From the NCBI RefSeq assembly GCF_023273895.1, contig NZ_CP096883.1, positions 1,426,001-1,490,000 on the forward strand: DNA of 64,000 bases, read 5' to 3'. The translations under genes were made by a program, and so were the position numbers. Positions 45,464 through 55,200 of the stretch are shown piece after piece. The notes beneath the pieces were generated by a model that was not told the origin of the DNA, ran no database searches, and saw only the letters and a list, made by a program, of their open reading frames with translations. Position 1 is the stretch's first letter, and each line of letters begins with the position of its first letter. The stretch comes from Sphingobacterium sp. PCS056. GTDB taxonomy: Bacteria > Bacteroidota > Bacteroidia > Sphingobacteriales > Sphingobacteriaceae.

Positions 45464-45650
45464 TCTTCTTTCCAAGATGTGATCACTTGTTGTCAAGATG
45501 TGATCCAAACGTTAAAAGATAGACCTCCTGAACGTCAATAAGAGATGACTTTATGGCATCAATTTCTGATTTTATAGAAATTGTTGTCCCACATTTGCCG
45601 TTTCTTGTCCCACATTTTGATTTGCTTTCCCATTTTGTCCCACATTTCGA
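45464..45650. repeat. Second 21-bp array, about eight units
   Basis: Core anchors at 45464, 45485, 45506, 45527, 45548, 45569, 45590 and 45611 are exactly 21 bp apart. The first units (TTTCCAAGATGTGATCACTT, then CCAAACGTTAAAAGAT, CCTCCTGAA) closely match the end of the array at 28151-28680 but lack exactly one unit. The later units are of another type (GTCCCACATTTNGATTTGCTT; heptad VPHFDLL). It ends about 100 bp before the FN3 gene. Confidence 0.85.
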
Positions 45651-45755
45651 TTTGTACTCCGATTCGCTTTTATGTTTGCTTCATGATGTTCGTCCGGAAG
45701 GGCATCAGTTATCATTTATTTATTCATGGAGCAAGAGCTCAAAAAAGTAATGACT

Positions 45756-46388
45756 ATGAGAAAGAAAAAAGTAATCTTAGACTACTCACAAATTAATGAT
45801 GATGGGTTTAACACGTTGGTTGGAAAAGTACTGGACTGCCTGAAAGATCATGTGGTCCTGGTTGATTTGCCTGTAAGTTTGGAAGATCTTCAAAGTCAAG
45901 CAGATGATTTTAAGGTAAAGTGGCAGAAAGCAAGCCGCGGCGGCAGTGTGTTGGAAATTGCAGAGAAGAATGATAGTAAAAGGATCGTGGCGGATAGTCT
46001 TAAAAAGACGGCATTCTACGTTAATATGGTAGCCGATGGATCGCGTTCCATCTTATTGAGTTCGGGTCTTATCTTGGAAAGTGATGCTAAAACAGCACAG
46101 ATCCCGGTGCAAGTGCAAGGTGCTGCACTTGTCGATGGTAGACAGAGCAATCAAATGCAAGTCAAATTTAAGCCGATCAAAGATGCTTTGTTGTACGAGT
46201 ACCAGGTGACGAGTGATTTAGATCAGTTTGATCAACCTGTATGGGGGGAAATCTTTCAGACGAGTACGAGCTATGCTAATATTTTCTCTCCGGTAAAGCC
46301 AGGTTTTACCTATCATTTAAGGATACGTGCGCGTAATCGAAGAGGTATCGGGGATTGGTGTGAGCCCGTTCGTCTAACAGCACGCTAA
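45756..46388 (+). CDS. Fibronectin type III domain protein of the DUF5675 cassette
   Basis: 210 residues from ATG 45756 (MRKKKVILDYSQ); an ATG at 45726 is possible but less typical. The N-terminal half is helical and may be a packing domain (LVDLPVSLEDLQSQADDFKV). The C-terminal half (about 115-210) is one FN3 domain (QVKFKPIKDALLYEYQVTSD, FSPVKPGFTYHLRIRARNRR, GIGDWCEPV). No signal peptide. It is 9 bp from the DUF5675 gene. Proteins like this often accompany DUF5675 in Sphingobacteriaceae (recollection). Confidence 0.8.
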   Translation: MRKKKVILDYSQINDDGFNTLVGKVLDCLKDHVVLVDLPVSLEDLQSQADDFKVKWQKASRGGSVLEIAEKNDSKRIVADSLKKTAFYVNMVADGSRSILLSSGLILESDAKTAQIPVQVQGAALVDGRQSNQMQVKFKPIKDALLYEYQVTSDLDQFDQPVWGEIFQTSTSYANIFSPVKPGFTYHLRIRARNRRGIGDWCEPVRLTAR

Positions 46389-46397
46389 ACGATTGAT

Positions 46398-46853
46398 ATG
46401 GCGAAGATGCTGGTCAAGCGAATCAGACAGGGGAACAACAGTACCCTGTCTGAAATCTATGTCGACGATGTGATGATTAGCTATGGTCTAGAAGATGCGG
46501 TAAGGGAACGTAAAATAAAAGGTGAGACTGCGATTCCTGCTGGTGAATATCCGCTTATATTAAATACCTATGGCGCCATGAATGCGCGATATAAACGTAA
46601 ATTTCAGGCCGTACATCAAGGTATGGTGGAGATCAAAGAGATCCCGAATTACAGCTATGTATACATCCATATCGGAAACAATATCGGTGATACGGCAGGT
46701 TGTCTGCTGGTCGGACAAAGCTGGGAGTTGATCGAAGGCGATTATGAACTTCGACGTTCAAAAAAAGCCTATATCGCTCTTTATCAAAAGCTGATCAAGC
46801 TCATGGCGAAGGAACAGGTTTTTATAGTGATCAGTAACGAAGTGAACAAGTGA
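46398..46853 (+). CDS. DUF5675 family protein
   Basis: 151 residues. Family features: ETAIPAGEYPLILNTYGAMN, YVYIHIGNNIGDTAGCLLVG with the conserved Cys, and the end segment AYIALYQKLIKLM. DUF5675 proteins occur in phages and in bacterial gene cassettes. The layout (Ala-Ile-Pro-x-Gly, His-x-Gly-Asn, then Gly-Cys) resembles L,D-transpeptidase-like folds, which is inference. It lies between the FN3 gene and two small membrane-type genes. A short fragment of a related gene lies at 18711-18783. Confidence 0.85.
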   Translation: MAKMLVKRIRQGNNSTLSEIYVDDVMISYGLEDAVRERKIKGETAIPAGEYPLILNTYGAMNARYKRKFQAVHQGMVEIKEIPNYSYVYIHIGNNIGDTAGCLLVGQSWELIEGDYELRRSKKAYIALYQKLIKLMAKEQVFIVISNEVNK

Positions 46854-46940
46854 CGGAGTGATCTATTCATAAACTCCTGCTTAACTATCTAACTATCTAA
46901 CTATCTAACTATCTAACCCTCTAACTATCTAACCCTCTAA
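46840..46940. repeat. Composite short-repeat block in reverse orientation
   Basis: On the minus strand: GTTAGAGG/GTTAGATA units (46879-46940) followed by CACTCCGTCACTTGTTCACTT (46840-46862). It is the same two-part block as at 5003-5078, inverted, and includes the last codons of the DUF5675 gene. Confidence 0.75.
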
Positions 46941-46953
46941 CTTTAAAATAACA

Positions 46954-47274
46954 ATGAAAAAAATTATCAAAAAAATAAGTGGAGCTATCCAGGTGATTTT
47001 GCTTGCTCCGATCCAATTGCCAGGTAAATTTATCCATATCATCAAGTATATTGGTCTTGGACTTGGTATAATCGAATCGGTCATTACGGACAAAGATGAA
47101 CAGGTGCAAAATAGCGAGGAACCAGACTGTAAAACTACGCCTGCACAATTGCTTTCTGATGGTGATGATTTAGTGCCTTCTGCTAAGGAGAGTTGCGAAT
47201 CTAAAAATGTATCCGGTCGTGTGATACGATACGATCTGGAAACTGGCAAGGAGGTGTCGGATGAAACCGAATGA
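46954..47274 (+). CDS. Small protein with membrane-active N-terminal helix
   Basis: 106 residues. The first 50 are basic and hydrophobic (IIKKISGAIQVILLAPIQLP, FIHIIKYIGLGLGIIESVI), predicted to sit in or on the membrane. The remainder is acidic and polar (QNSEEPDCKTTPAQLLSDGD). No known family. Its last five codons overlap the start of the next small gene, so the two are translationally coupled. Within the cassette it could be a holin-like or spanin-like partner, which is conjecture. Confidence 0.65.
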   Translation: MKKIIKKISGAIQVILLAPIQLPGKFIHIIKYIGLGLGIIESVITDKDEQVQNSEEPDCKTTPAQLLSDGDDLVPSAKESCESKNVSGRVIRYDLETGKEVSDETE

Positions 47275-47428
47275 TATCCGGCTATCGGCATGGGGAGGTA
47301 CGATATGCTCCATATGGGGAAGTTTTACTTTTGGCGACCTGTTACAGACCATAATCTTAGCGGCTGTGGGGACGCTCGTTAGTTTTGTGACCAGTCGTTT
47401 ACTGGGGAAATTGACCAGGCGTAAGTAG
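47261..47428 (+). CDS. Small holin-like membrane protein
   Basis: 55 residues starting at ATG 47261, 14 bp before the stop of the preceding gene; GGAGG at 47250-47254 is a good ribosome-binding site. It reads SIWGSFTFGDLLQTIILAAV, then GTLVSFVTSRLLGK and a basic tail LTRRK: one transmembrane segment with a positive C-terminus, the plan of small phage holins. It ends the cassette; a terminator follows at 47463. Confidence 0.75.
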   Translation: MKPNDIRLSAWGGTICSIWGSFTFGDLLQTIILAAVGTLVSFVTSRLLGKLTRRK

Positions 47429-47452
47429 CCAATCCATACTTTTGTCGTTAAT

Positions 47453-47914
47453 TTAACTACTCAAGAGCCGTTCTGATAGTGTAACGGCTCTTTTTTGTTG
47501 ATTCTCATGTGGATGTAATCGATAGATACTCATGGAGATCATCCGCGTAGGAAATATTGGGACTTCTGCGTAACCTTTGTTTTCAAAATATTGGTCGATA
47601 TCTCCCGACATACGGTGCATAGGAATGTCATAGCAAGCAGCAATCGCTTGCTCTTTTTGTAAGATCGGCTGGAGTCCAGAATTTGTAAAGGAAGTATATT
47701 GTGCTGCAATGACGTGGTTCATTTTGGTATTATGGCGTTCGGTCTGGTCGACCCGAACAGCCCATTTTATGCGCAACGCCTGTGGAGGCAGCTGATCGTC
47801 TCTAAGAAAGCTAAAGCTATCGAAAATCAATCCTGCTACGGTATGGCTTTTCGTCCAGGAATGTAGTTTTGACCATTCTGAATCCGATAATGGATCAGAA
47901 AGTATGAGCGATCC
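47453..47914 (-). pseudogene. Fragment of a nucleotidyltransferase-family gene (NTP_transf_5 type)
   Basis: About 150 open minus-strand codons from a TAA at 47915-47917. They read WSKLHSWTKSHTVAGLIFDS, then LPPQALRIKWAV, HNTKMNHVI, GLQPILQKEQAIAACYDIPM and HRMSGDIDQYFENKGYAE. The G-D-I-D motif and the KxxAxxxYxxPxxRxxGDID pattern are those of the uncharacterised nucleotidyltransferases of polysaccharide loci. The start is missing, and the end reads through the terminator of the plus-strand cassette, so both ends of the gene are lost. Confidence 0.75.
47463..47497 (+). terminator. Terminator of the DUF5675 cassette
   Basis: AAGAGCCGTT (47463-47472) and AACGGCTCTT (47483-47492) form a perfect stem followed by a T run. 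Confidence 0.85.
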
Positions 47915-48011
47915 TTAGCTCCATAATCCAATGCGTAATAATGGAAAAAAATGCCTTTAAGTCTATTGTCTATAAATATGAGCGCAGGCTTAATCAAAAA
48001 TAGTCATTTTT

Positions 48012-48140
48012 ATGAGTATTCAGCCCATCTGTACGGAGGAATGTGTACTGGATCAGCTGATGCTTTCAGTCCATAAAGAAAAGACATGGAATAGTCTGCG
48101 TTTTTTTGCTTGTAAACTTAAATCACTACGGCTTTCTTAA
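48012..48140 (+). CDS. Possible 42-residue small protein
   Basis: ATG 48012 to TAA 48138-48140. The peptide has three Cys (PICTEECVLDQ, FFACKLKSLRLS) and a basic end. No homolog was recognised and the region is otherwise remnant-rich, so it may be chance or a leftover. The stretch 48141-48362 holds only the presumed promoter of the next gene. Confidence 0.25.
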   Translation: MSIQPICTEECVLDQLMLSVHKEKTWNSLRFFACKLKSLRLS

Positions 48141-48362
48141 TAAAATAATCATCATCATATTACAAAATTATGCTTATATTAACGCTACCTTTACCGCAAT
48201 TTTTATCATCGTTTGATAGTGTTGAATGCAAATCGCTTTTGAAGTGCCACAAGTGAATTAAAACGATTTGTACTTAAAAATAACACTCCATAAAGCTCTT
48301 GTGCGATAAGGATTCTTTGATAGATGTTTATTTTTTTTTGATTTATTTTAATTGTTTTATCA

Positions 48363-49460
48363 ATGATCGATCATAACAGCTTTATTCTGTCGGTTCTAGA
48401 CCATTCGCCGCAAGCAACCGCAATCTATGACCATGCTGACCTAAATATTGCGTATGCCAACCAGGTCATGCTTGAAATTTGGTGTGCTGATACATCCGTG
48501 ATTGGCACCACTCTGTGCAAAGCTTTCCCCAGTTTTGCACAGGAGGGTTTTTCTTCTATTCTGAAAAATGTCTGGAAGACAGGGATTACATATCGTGCGC
48601 AGGATGTAGCAGCGACGATTGTAGCTGGGGACAAACACATAAAACGTTTTTTTGATTTTGAATATAAAGCGATCGTTGATGATGCGGGGCAGACCCATGC
48701 CATATTGCACACGGCAAGTGATGTCACGGAACGCAATCTCACTAATAGACGTATGGAAAGGCAGAGGGATGAACTGTCGTTGAGCTATAAACTTGACCGC
48801 TTTGCAAATACCTTGGCTCACGATCTCAAGAATCCCTTGTCAGTATTAAAATTAGGGAATGATTTTTTGAGCAGAAATACATATGCCTCTGCTGATGTTA
48901 CGCAGCGATGGTATAAAAATTTTGCCGAATCGATACAAAATATTGAATCTATTATCAATCAGACGCTCCAGCTTAATGAAGTAAGAGGAGTGAAAAATAT
49001 AGCTGCACTAGTAGAGATCGATAAAAAGATCGGAGGCTGGATCGATGAGGTAAAGTTGAATTTTCCGGATCAGCAGATGGAATTTAAGTTGGGACAATTA
49101 TATCCTGTAAGTGCAGATAAAGGCACGGTCTATCAAATTTTTGCGAATCTAATCGGTAACGCTGTTAAATACGCCAAGGAAGCAGATGCTTATCTGCACA
49201 TCTACAGCGAGTCTACGAACAATGGCATCGTGTATGTTTTTGAAGATAACGGGATCGGTATTCCTGAAGATGAATTAAGTCAAATTTTCCTGATGCAGGT
49301 GCGTGGTAGCAATGCGGTACATCGATCAGGGACTGGAATCGGATTGTCGCTGGTCAAAGACCTCATGGAATTTATGGGTGCAACCATCAACCTCTCCAGT
49401 GCCTTGGGCAAAGGAACAATCGTCCGATTGTTTTTTCCGCACGGTGTTGAAGAGTGCTAG
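48363..49460 (+). CDS. PAS-domain sensor histidine kinase, cytoplasmic
   Basis: 365 residues. A PAS domain covers about 1-125 (VLDHSPQATAIYDHADLNIA; ends HTASDVTERN). The dimerisation/phospho-acceptor motif is ANTLAHDLKNPLSVLKLGND near 155. The ATPase domain has the N box IFANLIGNAVKYAKEA, the D box VFEDNGIGIPEDE and the G box SGTGIGLSLVKDLMEFMG. No membrane segment is present. No response regulator gene is adjacent, so it is an orphan kinase. Confidence 0.92.
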   Translation: MIDHNSFILSVLDHSPQATAIYDHADLNIAYANQVMLEIWCADTSVIGTTLCKAFPSFAQEGFSSILKNVWKTGITYRAQDVAATIVAGDKHIKRFFDFEYKAIVDDAGQTHAILHTASDVTERNLTNRRMERQRDELSLSYKLDRFANTLAHDLKNPLSVLKLGNDFLSRNTYASADVTQRWYKNFAESIQNIESIINQTLQLNEVRGVKNIAALVEIDKKIGGWIDEVKLNFPDQQMEFKLGQLYPVSADKGTVYQIFANLIGNAVKYAKEADAYLHIYSESTNNGIVYVFEDNGIGIPEDELSQIFLMQVRGSNAVHRSGTGIGLSLVKDLMEFMGATINLSSALGKGTIVRLFFPHGVEEC

Positions 49461-49792
49461 AAGAAATCGAGCGATTGATGGGTGATGATTAGAGCACAAT
49501 CTGTCAGGTCTGCAGATACTTGCGGAAATAGAGGATCATCACGTTTGGAACGGCATGAAAAGTAAAATTTTGTACCATGTGCATCTCGGTTATGCGCAAA
49601 AAAATGGGGTATTTCATTTAGGATACTATAGGCCATTGCGAAGTGTATTGCTTTGTTGTGGTCAAGAACTGAGAGCACTCCCAATAGCTGCCCTATGACC
49701 TGCGCGACAACGCTAAATTTGGGTCGAATATGCGTTCTTCTTCTACGCTTTGCGTCAGCGCTACTGACACTTTCCAGTGGTATAGCGCTCAT
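49457..49792 (-). CDS. Uncertain hypothetical frame
   Basis: 111 residues reading MSAIPLESVSSADAKRRRRT and VVAQVIGQLLGVLSVLDH. It overlaps the end of the kinase gene by 4 bp. No domain recognised; it may be spurious. The following stretch up to 50236 shows no gene. Confidence 0.25.
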   Translation of the reverse strand: MSAIPLESVSSADAKRRRRTHIRPKFSVVAQVIGQLLGVLSVLDHNKAIHFAMAYSILNEIPHFFAHNRDAHGTKFYFSCRSKRDDPLFPQVSADLTDCALIITHQSLDFF

Positions 49793-50236
49793 GTAGGTGT
49801 CGATACGCTAGTGAGTTGATACAGATCGTCAATCATTGTGCACTTAAGCGCTAAAACCAACTATTTTCAGCTAAACATGTACTTCATCCTTGCAGACAGG
49901 TCAAGTTCAAGCTTTTATTGCGATATATGGTATGAGGTAGTCTGACTGCATGAACTTTCATGATTATAGATCGGCTACTAAAATGATCTAATAAAGTGGT
50001 AATAGGGGGGGATTTGTGTCTTTTTTATTCATGGAAGGAATTTAGAACGATGGACTGCTCAAATTTAAAATTTTATTAATATATTCAGCTTGTGCCAATA
50101 TAAAATAAAGATTAACATTATGTTATGGTTTCTTTTTCACTGAGCCTTTTATGATTTTTGATGCTAATATTTAATATTTTTGGTGCCTTGATCAAGTCGA
50201 TAAGACTTCGTCTGTGATTTCGTAAATTAAATTTTA

Positions 50237-50812
50237 ATGAAGCAATCATCTATTATTGAATCTCTGCGTCAAGAAAATGAAGACGGCTTGGTCGCCATCT
50301 ACCGGTTATATAATCGTTCGCTACTTTTTTTTGCTCGTAAATATGGTGCATCTGTGCAGGAAGCAGAAGAGGTGGTGTCCGAAGCTTTTCTAAAAGTTTG
50401 GGAAAAAAGGACCGAATTTGAACATCTGGATAAGATCCGCTCTTTTTTGTATGTGGTGGTCAAAAATTTGTGTTTGAACCGCAACAGGAAAAGTAGATTT
50501 GTTGTGCAGATCGATGACATCACTGATTATGAAGAGGTGCTTGTGGAAGATACGGATTTTTTGATGCAAATCGTGCGTACAGAGTTACTTGCGCAGATAA
50601 ATCAAGAGGTGAATCTGCTGCCTGAAAAACAGAAAATGATTTTTGAGATGAGCTTTATGGAAGATTTGACCATCGAGCAGATCAGTGCCAAATTGGCGAT
50701 GACACCAAATGCGGTGTACGCTAACAAATCCCGTGCTTTGACCACTCTCCGCCAAAAATTGGACCTGAAGAATTCCTGTGTTTTCTTGCTGATATTTAAA
50801 GATTTACTCTAA
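50237..50812 (+). CDS. ECF RNA polymerase sigma-70 factor
   Basis: 191 residues. Region 2 (LVAIYRLYNRSLLFFARKYG, VVSEAFLKVWEKR) and region 4 (KMIFEMSFMEDLTIEQISAK, TPNAVYANKSRALTTLRQ) are present. The tail is hydrophobic (VFLLIFKDLL). It heads the sigma-FecR-SusC-SusD set of 50.2-57.3 kb and lies about 110 bp before the FecR gene. Confidence 0.94.
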   Translation: MKQSSIIESLRQENEDGLVAIYRLYNRSLLFFARKYGASVQEAEEVVSEAFLKVWEKRTEFEHLDKIRSFLYVVVKNLCLNRNRKSRFVVQIDDITDYEEVLVEDTDFLMQIVRTELLAQINQEVNLLPEKQKMIFEMSFMEDLTIEQISAKLAMTPNAVYANKSRALTTLRQKLDLKNSCVFLLIFKDLL

Positions 50813-50920
50813 TCTTATGCGCTGCTAAGTATGTTTAGGCGGTTTTTTACTTCTGCTGTATAAACTGATGTAAGGTTTTTCAACTTGTTGTGTTATAAGA
50901 GTAGGGACTACTTATTATTT

Positions 50921-52111
50921 ATGCAACACATCGATCAGATCGTTTCTTTAATCAAGGATAAACTGCAAGGAACACTGTCTCCGGAAAAAGAACTGATACT
51001 AGAAAAAATACTGCTTGACCATCCGAGATTGAAGGAAATCTTTCAAGAATTTGATTCATCGGAGCGGATCCTTCATGCCGTATCGGAGTATCAGCAGTTT
51101 CTCCATGTCCATGCTCAGGAACGGGAAGAGGTTTTATTGCACGATCTCTTGATCAAAGTAAAGCAACAAAGACATCATCAGGGCGCTGATACTTTCCGAT
51201 ATCCGATCAAGAGACGTCGTTATTTATATCTTGCAGCTTCCTGTTTTATGATTTTTTTGCTTGCAGGCTATTTGATCTTGGAGCCGCAAAGGAAATCACA
51301 ATATCTGCACCATAAAATGATCGCTGATTTTGATCCAGGAAAGAAACGTGCTCTGTTAAGCATGGATAATGGTGAAAAGATTGTCTTGAGCGATGCTCAT
51401 GAGGGTATAAGTCTGATGGGTGCATTAAGCTATACAGATGGCACAGTGCTAGCAGATGAACGCGAAATTGCTGCTAAAGTAATGACTCTTCGTGTTCCTA
51501 GAGGTGGCGAATACCAGGTCGTCCTATCCGATGGAACTCATGTATGGCTCAACGCCGATTCTAAATTGATCTATCCCCAATCTTTTGCAAAAAATCAACG
51601 CGAAGTAACCTTAGTCGGGGAAGCGTATTTTGAAGTGAGCAGTGACAAGAACCGTCCTTTTATCGTGCATACGGAAGATCAGAAAGTTGAAGTATTGGGT
51701 ACACACTTTAATATTACAGCTTATCCGGAGGAGGCTGTGTCATTGGTATCACTGGTTGAAGGTAAAGTTAGGGTTTCGCATGAAAACCAGCCTGCGCATC
51801 TTTTGATACCGGGGCAGCAGGCAGCCTTTAGGGATGGACAGATACAGGTTTATCCTGTCCATATGGAGGAGTTTACCGCTTGGAAAAAGGGTGAATTTAT
51901 ATTTAATAATGAGCCGCTGTCTACGGTTATTCAAAAATTGGCCCGTTGGTATGATGTAGAACTCATCTTGGACGAAAAACTCAAAAATATGAAAATCTGG
52001 GGCTCTATTGGAAGAAATAGCCGTTTTAGTCATGTGCTGCGACTGATCAAAATGACCGATGAAGATATCCACTATAAAATTGAAGGAAGGAGGGTAACAT
52101 TCATGAAATAA
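50921..52111 (+). CDS. FecR-family anti-sigma factor
   Basis: 396 residues from ATG 50921 (MQHIDQIVSLIKDKLQG); an ATG at 50885 would add 12 residues. One membrane segment at about 98-118 (YLYLAASCFMIFLLAGYLIL). The periplasmic FecR domain has VVLSDGTHVWLNADSKLIYP and VTLVGEAYFEVSSD, and the C-terminal DUF4974 part has GEFIFNNEPLSTVIQKLARW. It couples ligand uptake by the SusC downstream to the sigma factor upstream. Confidence 0.94.
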   Translation: MQHIDQIVSLIKDKLQGTLSPEKELILEKILLDHPRLKEIFQEFDSSERILHAVSEYQQFLHVHAQEREEVLLHDLLIKVKQQRHHQGADTFRYPIKRRRYLYLAASCFMIFLLAGYLILEPQRKSQYLHHKMIADFDPGKKRALLSMDNGEKIVLSDAHEGISLMGALSYTDGTVLADEREIAAKVMTLRVPRGGEYQVVLSDGTHVWLNADSKLIYPQSFAKNQREVTLVGEAYFEVSSDKNRPFIVHTEDQKVEVLGTHFNITAYPEEAVSLVSLVEGKVRVSHENQPAHLLIPGQQAAFRDGQIQVYPVHMEEFTAWKKGEFIFNNEPLSTVIQKLARWYDVELILDEKLKNMKIWGSIGRNSRFSHVLRLIKMTDEDIHYKIEGRRVTFMK

Positions 52112-52231
52112 ATGTACTCAGGGATGTTGAACAAAATACCGGAATAGCGCTAACTATCCCGGGAATAAAGTTCAAGTGATGATAATCGCATATTGTAGAT
52201 ACTATATTTAAACTTAAACCAGTCAAAGGTA

Positions 52232-55200
52232 ATGAAAAAAAATAATCTCGGAATGGACAAAAGGCTCCATTCCCAGCACTTTAAATACTTCGTCATGATG
52301 AAATTTTTGATCCTGTTTATTTTCTGTTCTGTTGTGCAGCTTCAAGCAACTGTACGGGCGCAGACGGTCACGATTAAACAAAAAAATATGCCCTTTGTGA
52401 AATTCCTAACGGAATTAAAGAATCAGACGGGTTATCATATTTTATGTAAAAGTGACGTCATCAAAGAGGTGAAAAATCTAAACGTCGATCTGAGCAATCA
52501 ACCGATAACTGCTGCATTGGATCAATTGTTGGCTACCCGTAATCTCCAGTATACGATCGATCAAAAGTCGATTGTGATTCAAAGAAGAAAGGCGACTGTT
52601 CTTCCAGATCGGCGCGCTTCGATGCAGGCGGATGTCGACCAGCAGCAGCATTTTTCTGGACGTATTACGGATGTTGCGGGTGAGGTACTTTCGGGTGTCA
52701 GTGTTGTGGTGAAAGGGAAGTCGGCGGGCGGAATTGCTACGGATGCTGAAGGACGCTTTTCGATCTTAGCCCATTCTGGCGATGTCGTGGTGATATCTTT
52801 TATAGGATATAAAAAGCAGGAAATTGTGCTTGGTAATCAACAGGTCTTGGAAGTTCAGCTTCAACAGGAAGAGAAGTTGATGGATGAAGTCGTGGTCGTA
52901 GGGTATGGCGTACAAAAAAAGATAAATATGACAGGTGCCGTTGCAACCTTGTCTGGCAAGGAATTGGAAAGCCGTCCGATTACCAATGTCGGTAGGGGAC
53001 TACAGGGACAGCTCCCTGGACTAACGATCCGAAGTCAGAACACAAGTCCGGGAAATGCTGCTCCTGAGATGCGAATCCGTGGTGTAGGGACTTGGGGCGA
53101 TGCCAATCCGTTGGTGGTGATCGACGGTATACCCGGTGGCAATCTCCATATTTTGAATCCGGACGATATCGAAAACGTGTCGGTGCTGAAAGATGCGGCC
53201 TCTTCATCGATATATGGTGTACGCGGAGCAAATGGCGTAATATTAATCACGACTAAAAAGGGAAAGACAGGTACAACGAGTCTCAGTTTCAATAGTTACT
53301 ATGGACTGCAGACTCCTACTGCTTTACCACATTTTTTAGGTTCTGTAGATTATATGTTGCTGCAGAATGAAGCTAACCGAAATGCCAACCAGGGTCCGAC
53401 CTACAGTGAACAGGATATCGAAACGGCGCGAAACGGTAGTGACCTTAATTATTTTGCCAATACCGATTGGATCGATGAAGTATATAAAAAGAATGCTGCA
53501 CAGCAAAATTATAACTTGAGCCTGCAGGGCGGTACAGACAAGAGCAACTACTACGTTTCTTATGGTTACCTAGGCGAGGGGGGACTGGTGGTCGGTGATA
53601 ATTTTAAAGCGGGACGTCATAATGCGCGTATGCGATTCAATACTGAACTGATCGATCGTATTAAGATCGATGCCAACTTGGGGTACATTGATCGTGGTTA
53701 TTACGGTTCGGCGTCGGGTACGAGTGCGCTTTCGGGTGCGACTTCCATCCGTCCTTTAGTGCCTGTAAAATTTTCAAATGGAAGCTGGGGCTATCATGGT
53801 GGACAAAGTAATCCGGTGGCGGTGGCAACAGATGGCGGTACCAACCGTTTTACTTCGCAAGAAATTACGGCCAATATCGCAGCCACACTTAGCTTGATGA
53901 AAGGTTTCGATCTTAGGGGGCAATATGGCTTAGTAAAATATAATTCGAAGCGAAACACGCTTCTGAAGACAATCAATTATTTTAGTCCCGATGATAATAA
54001 ATTGATCTATCAGACCAATAATCCAAATAGCATCAAGATGGACCATTATTCGGGCACTTATCAAACATTCGTGGGTACGGCCAATTACATAACAAGTATT
54101 CAAGATAAACACAACATCACCGGACTGTTGGGGTTTTCAGTAGAAGAGACTGTGGGAAATGACTTTTGGGCTTCAAGACAAAATCTCCCGGTTCAGGAAC
54201 TGGAATCGCTTGCTGTCGGTACGGACAACCAGTTGAACAGCAGCTCCAGTAACCAGAATGCGTTGATGTCTTTTTTTGGAAGGATTAACTATGACTACAA
54301 CAGTAAATATCTGCTGGAAGGTAATTTTCGCCGTGACGGTTCCTCGCGATTTCATAAGGATGTGCGATGGAACTGGTTTGGCTCTTTCTCTGCAGGTTGG
54401 GTTTTGAGTGAAGAGCAATTCTTTGAAAATATGAAGGGATTCTGGGATCTTGCCAAGATTCGCTTCTCTTATGGTACACAAGGAAATGACAAGGTAGGAC
54501 GTGATTTCCCGTATATGGCGACCTTAGCTTCTGTACAGATGACCAGTAACAATCCGATCGGCGATGAAGGGCAGGTAGGTTTTAGGCAAACGTTTATTCC
54601 TAACCAGTTTATTACCTGGGAATCTGCTGAAAAAACAAATATAGGGGTAGATTTAGCATTTTTAAATAGTCGGTTAAGCTTGACCGGAGAATATTTTATC
54701 AATAATACGAATGCGATTATTTTAAATCCGCCGTTGCCCGATGTGATCGGTGTGGGTACTGCTTATCCTGCACAAAATTCGGGATCGGTACAGAATAAAG
54801 GATGGGAACTGGTTATGGGCTGGCGTGATCAAATCGGAGATGTTAAATATGCGGCCAATTTTAATCTTTCGGACGTCAAAAATAAGATCACCAAGCTTGA
54901 AAATTTCGCGAATAATCTAGGAGATCAAGTTCGATTGGAAGGATATCCATTGGATGCATTTTATGGATTTGTGGCTGATCGAATTGCTCAAGAAAGTGAC
55001 TTTAATATCGTAGATGGAAAATACGTTCCTAAATTTCCATTCCAAAAGGGTGATCTGGTGGCTCCTGGTGACCTGATTTACAAACCTGCAGATGCGGATG
55101 CAACAGAAATAACGGTATTGAAAGATCGTGTAATTCTTGGCAGTGAAATTCCTCGTTATACCTATGGATTTAGAGGTGATCTGGACTATAAGGGGTTTGA

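Noticed and set aside
45553..45750. Protein-coding gene for a 65-residue peptide
   Set aside because: Consists largely of array units read in frame, and overlaps the start of the FN3 gene.
45756..47428. Prophage
   Set aside because: No integrase, capsid, tail or replication gene is present; only a small cassette with phage-like flavour.
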